Source of the DNA: Alphaproteobacteria bacterium
Lineage (GTDB): Bacteria; Pseudomonadota; Alphaproteobacteria; JAVJVX01
Reading direction: 5' to 3'
Assembly: GCA_040220875.1 (NCBI GenBank)
Contig: JAVJVX010000005.1
Span: 186,001-250,000, forward strand
Length of the DNA stretch: 64,000 nt
The notes beneath the pieces were generated by a model. The model was not told where the DNA came from, searched no databases, and saw only the letters and a list, made by a program, of their open reading frames with translations. This document shows, piece after piece, positions 61,915 through 64,000 of this stretch. Made by a program: the position numbers and the translations under genes. How positions within the stretch are numbered: the stretch's first letter is position 1; the number at the start of each line of letters is the position of its first letter.

Positions 61915-63597
61915 TCAGTTTCGCGCCAGCGGCCGGTACTTGATGCGGTGCGGCTGGTCCGCTTCCGCCCCCAGTCTCCGGCGGCGATCGGCCTCGTAAT
62001 CCTCGTAATTCCCCTCGAACCATTCGACCAGGCTGTCGCCCTCGAAAGCGAGGATATGGGTGGCGATCCGGTCGAGAAACCAGCGGTCATGGCTGATGAT
62101 GACGGCGCAGCCCGGGAAATCACCGAGCGCCAGCTCCAGCGCTCTCAGCGTGTCCACATCGAGATCGTTGGTGGGCTCGTCCAGGAGCAGGACATTCGCC
62201 CCTTCTTTCAGCATTTTGGCGAGATGCACCCGGTTGCGCTCCCCGCCCGAAAGCTGGCCCACCTTCTTTTGCTGATCAGCGCCACGGAAGTTGAAGGCAC
62301 CGCAATAGGCGCGGCTTTGCACCGTGCGATCACCGAGTTCAATTTCGTCGTCACCGCCAGAGATTTCCTCCCACACCGTGGCAGAATCCTTGAGCGTATC
62401 GCGGCTCTGATCGACATAGCCCAGTCGGACCGTCTCGCCGATCCTGAGGGTACCGGAATCCGGCTTCTCCTGGCCCACGATCATCCGGAACAGCGTCGTC
62501 TTGCCGGCACCGTTGGGCCCGATCACGCCGACGATGCCGCCGGGCGGCAGGCGGAAGCTCAGGTCGTCGATCAGAAGCTGGTTCCCGAAGCCCTTGCGCA
62601 GATGCTCGGCCTCGATCACCTTGTCACCCAGACGCGGCCCCGGCGGAATGCGGATCTGCGCCGGCCCACCGCTCTTTTCCTTGCTTTTCGCGACCAACTC
62701 CTCATAGGCGTTGATGCGCGCCTTGCTCTTGGCGCGCCGGGCCTGCGGTGTCTGGCGAATCCATTCCAGCTCCCGCGCGAGGGTGCGTTGCCGGGCGCTT
62801 TCCTCCTTCTCTTCCTGTGCCAGACGTTTCTGCTTCTGCTCCACCCAGGCCGAGTAATTGCCTTCGAACGGGATCCCCTCGCCCCGATCCAGCTCCAGAA
62901 TCCAGCCCGCCACGTTATCCAGAAAATAGCGGTCATGGGTGACGGCCACGACCGTCCCCTCATATTCGTCGAGAAAACGCTCCAGCCAAGCCACTGATTC
63001 CGCGTCCAGATGGTTGGTCGGCTCGTCCAGCAACAGCATATCCGGCTTTTGCAGCAGAAGGCGGCAGAGTGCGACCCGGCGGCGTTCGCCGCCCGAAAGC
63101 TTCGTCACGTCCGCATCCGGCGGCGGGCAGCGAAGCGCATCCATTGCAATATCGACCTGGCGCTGAAGATCCCACACGTTCGCCGCCTCGATCTTCTCCT
63201 GAATCTCGGCCTGTTCCTCGATCAGCGCCTGCATCTCGTCGTCGCTCATTTCCTCCGCGAAACGCGCGCTCACCGCCTCGAACCTGTCGAGGAGCGCCTT
63301 GGCCTCGGCAACACCCTCGAGGACATTCTCTTCCACCGTCTTTTCGGGATCGAGATCGGGCTCCTGCGACAGATAGCCCACCCGCACGCCATCGGCCGCC
63401 CAGGCCTCGCCCGAGAACTCGGTCTCGATGCCGGCCATGATCTTCAACAGTGTGGATTTCCCCGCGCCGTTCAGGCCCAGCACGCCGATCTTGGCCCCCG
63501 GCAGGAAAGAGAGCCAGATGTCCTTGAGAACCTGCCGACCCCCCGGATAGGTCTTCGACAGGCCCTTCATCACGTAAATATACTGGTGGGACGCCAC
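61915..63597 (-). CDS. ettA: EttA, ABC-F energy-dependent translational throttle
   Basis: ABC-F ATPase that binds the ribosomal E site and links translation initiation to the ATP/ADP ratio. With the GTG at 63597 it has 560 residues, close to E. coli Ett[21 protein letters not shown] opens the protein. Domain 1 has [39 protein letters not shown]; the arm carries [15 protein letters not shown]. Domain 2 has GPNGAGKTT and [15 protein letters not shown], and the C-terminus has [21 protein letters not shown] start further upstream would have no family support. Confidence 0.96.
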   Translation of the reverse strand: MASHQYIYVMKGLSKTYPGGRQVLKDIWLSFLPGAKIGVLGLNGAGKSTLLKIMAGIETEFSGEAWAADGVRVGYLSQEPDLDPEKTVEENVLEGVAEAKALLDRFEAVSARFAEEMSDDEMQALIEEQAEIQEKIEAANVWDLQRQVDIAMDALRCPPPDADVTKLSGGERRRVALCRLLLQKPDMLLLDEPTNHLDAESVAWLERFLDEYEGTVVAVTHDRYFLDNVAGWILELDRGEGIPFEGNYSAWVEQKQKRLAQEEKEESARQRTLARELEWIRQTPQARRAKSKARINAYEELVAKSKEKSGGPAQIRIPPGPRLGDKVIEAEHLRKGFGNQLLIDDLSFRLPPGGIVGVIGPNGAGKTTLFRMIVGQEKPDSGTLRIGETVRLGYVDQSRDTLKDSATVWEEISGGDDEIELGDRTVQSRAYCGAFNFRGADQQKKVGQLSGGERNRVHLAKMLKEGANVLLLDEPTNDLDVDTLRALELALGDFPGCAVIISHDRWFLDRIATHILAFEGDSLVEWFEGNYEDYEADRRRRLGAEADQPHRIKYRPLARN

Positions 63598-63779
63598 GTA
63601 AATACTCCGATTGGGTTGTGCGGTCTTTTGGCCCCGCGTTCTAACCCATCGGCTGCCCCGCTGGCGAGGGCTTATCTCGGAAGCGCGGCCCGGAGGACGG
63701 CCTCGGGACCGAGCGCCGGGCGCGTGGCCTTGCGCGGCGACTGACGCCGGCCGGATTTGGAGAGAAACCCTCGGAACCG

Positions 63780-63795
63780 CCAGGGCGCGCCCTGG
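63780..63795. repeat. 16-bp perfect palindrome
   Basis: CCAGGGCGCGCCCTGG between ettA and the partial regulator gene. On the minus strand it lies 42 bases after the regulator stop and could form a GC hairpin, but no T-run follows, so a terminator role is weak. Confidence 0.4.
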
Positions 63796-63837
63796 CACGG
63801 ATAAGACCGTTTCAATCCGCCCGTCCGCGCGCGGAGC

Positions 63838-64000
63838 TCAGGGAAGTTCGGGCGCCTCCGCCAGGTCCAGCCTGACCCCGCTGAGTGCCATGAGACGGTC
63901 GAGGTCGTGAATCCGAACCCGGCGGGCCGTGTAATCGAGACACCCCTCGTCCCGGAGGGCCTTCAGCGTCCGGCTGACATGGACCTTGGTCAGGCCGAGA
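63838..64000 (-). CDS. Crp/Fnr family transcriptional regulator (partial, C-terminal end only)
   Basis: The last 54 codons of a gene that enters from the right edge, ending at TGA (63838-63840). The visible part reads LGLTKVHVSRTLKALRDEG, the DNA-recognition helix-turn-helix of Crp/Fnr proteins (VHVSRTLKxL), then YTARRVRIHDLDRLMAL. The N-terminal cyclic nucleotide-binding-like domain is outside the window, so the effector cannot be judged. Confidence 0.85.
   Translation of the reverse strand, partial: LGLTKVHVSRTLKALRDEGCLDYTARRVRIHDLDRLMALSGVRLDLAEAPELP

Overview
The window is a GC-rich, densely packed chromosomal segment of an alphaproteobacterium, most like the Rhodospirillales and relatives. 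The strongest clue is a circularly permuted, two-piece tmRNA gene next to an alpha-type sspB. Supporting clues are an alphaproteobacterial dcw cluster ending in ftsZ with a very long C-terminal linker, a methionine synthase split into two genes, and a hflK/hflC pair divergent from an apbC/mrp gene. I see no phage, insertion sequence, CRISPR array, tRNA or rRNA. Nearly everything is core housekeeping.

Layout. 1-4.5 kb: hflC (cut by the left edge) and hflK, divergent apbC, a SRPBCC protein and thyX. 4.8-7.9 kb: two-piece tmRNA, sspB, a TfoX-like protein, fumC and a ribbon-helix-helix protein. 7.9-15.7 kb, minus strand: a large AsmA-type protein, a fused hydantoinase/5-oxoprolinase and a second SRPBCC protein. 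15.8-19.2 kb, plus strand: a TerB/J-domain protein, the ABC-F ATPase uup and ampD. 19.2-19.6 kb: RNase P RNA.

19.8-38.8 kb is the complete division and cell wall cluster mraZ-rsmH-ftsL-ftsI-murE-murF-mraY-murD-ftsW-murG-murC-murB-ddl-ftsQ-ftsA-ftsZ. Four TGGGN repeats spaced exactly 5 bp (a candidate MraZ operator) precede it. Most junctions are 4-bp start/stop overlaps. A terminator follows ftsZ, then lpxC, bamD, recN and ligA. 44.8-54 kb, minus strand: uvrD-prmA-aminopeptidase P, a ClC transporter with CBS domains, a diguanylate cyclase and a pentapeptide-repeat protein.

54-59.8 kb is a methionine/one-carbon operon: an ArsR-type regulator fused to a SAM-methyltransferase domain, then metF, metH N-terminal half and metH C-terminal half, all joined by 4-bp overlaps and preceded by a clear inverted repeat. 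60.2-61.9 kb: mlaA and mlaC with a strong terminator. 61.9-64 kb: ettA and the last part of a Crp/Fnr-type regulator cut by the right edge.

Functional themes are envelope building and division (dcw cluster, lpxC, bamD, mlaA/mlaC, ampD), rescue of stalled ribosomes with tagged-protein degradation (tmRNA plus sspB), DNA repair (recN, ligA, uvrD), and methionine/folate cycling. No obviously new multi-gene system is visible. The most rewarding items are small: the tmRNA-sspB pair, the TGGGN array before mraZ, the autoregulation-like inverted repeat before the ArsR-methyltransferase/metF/split-metH operon, and a possible CtrA site before the diguanylate cyclase.
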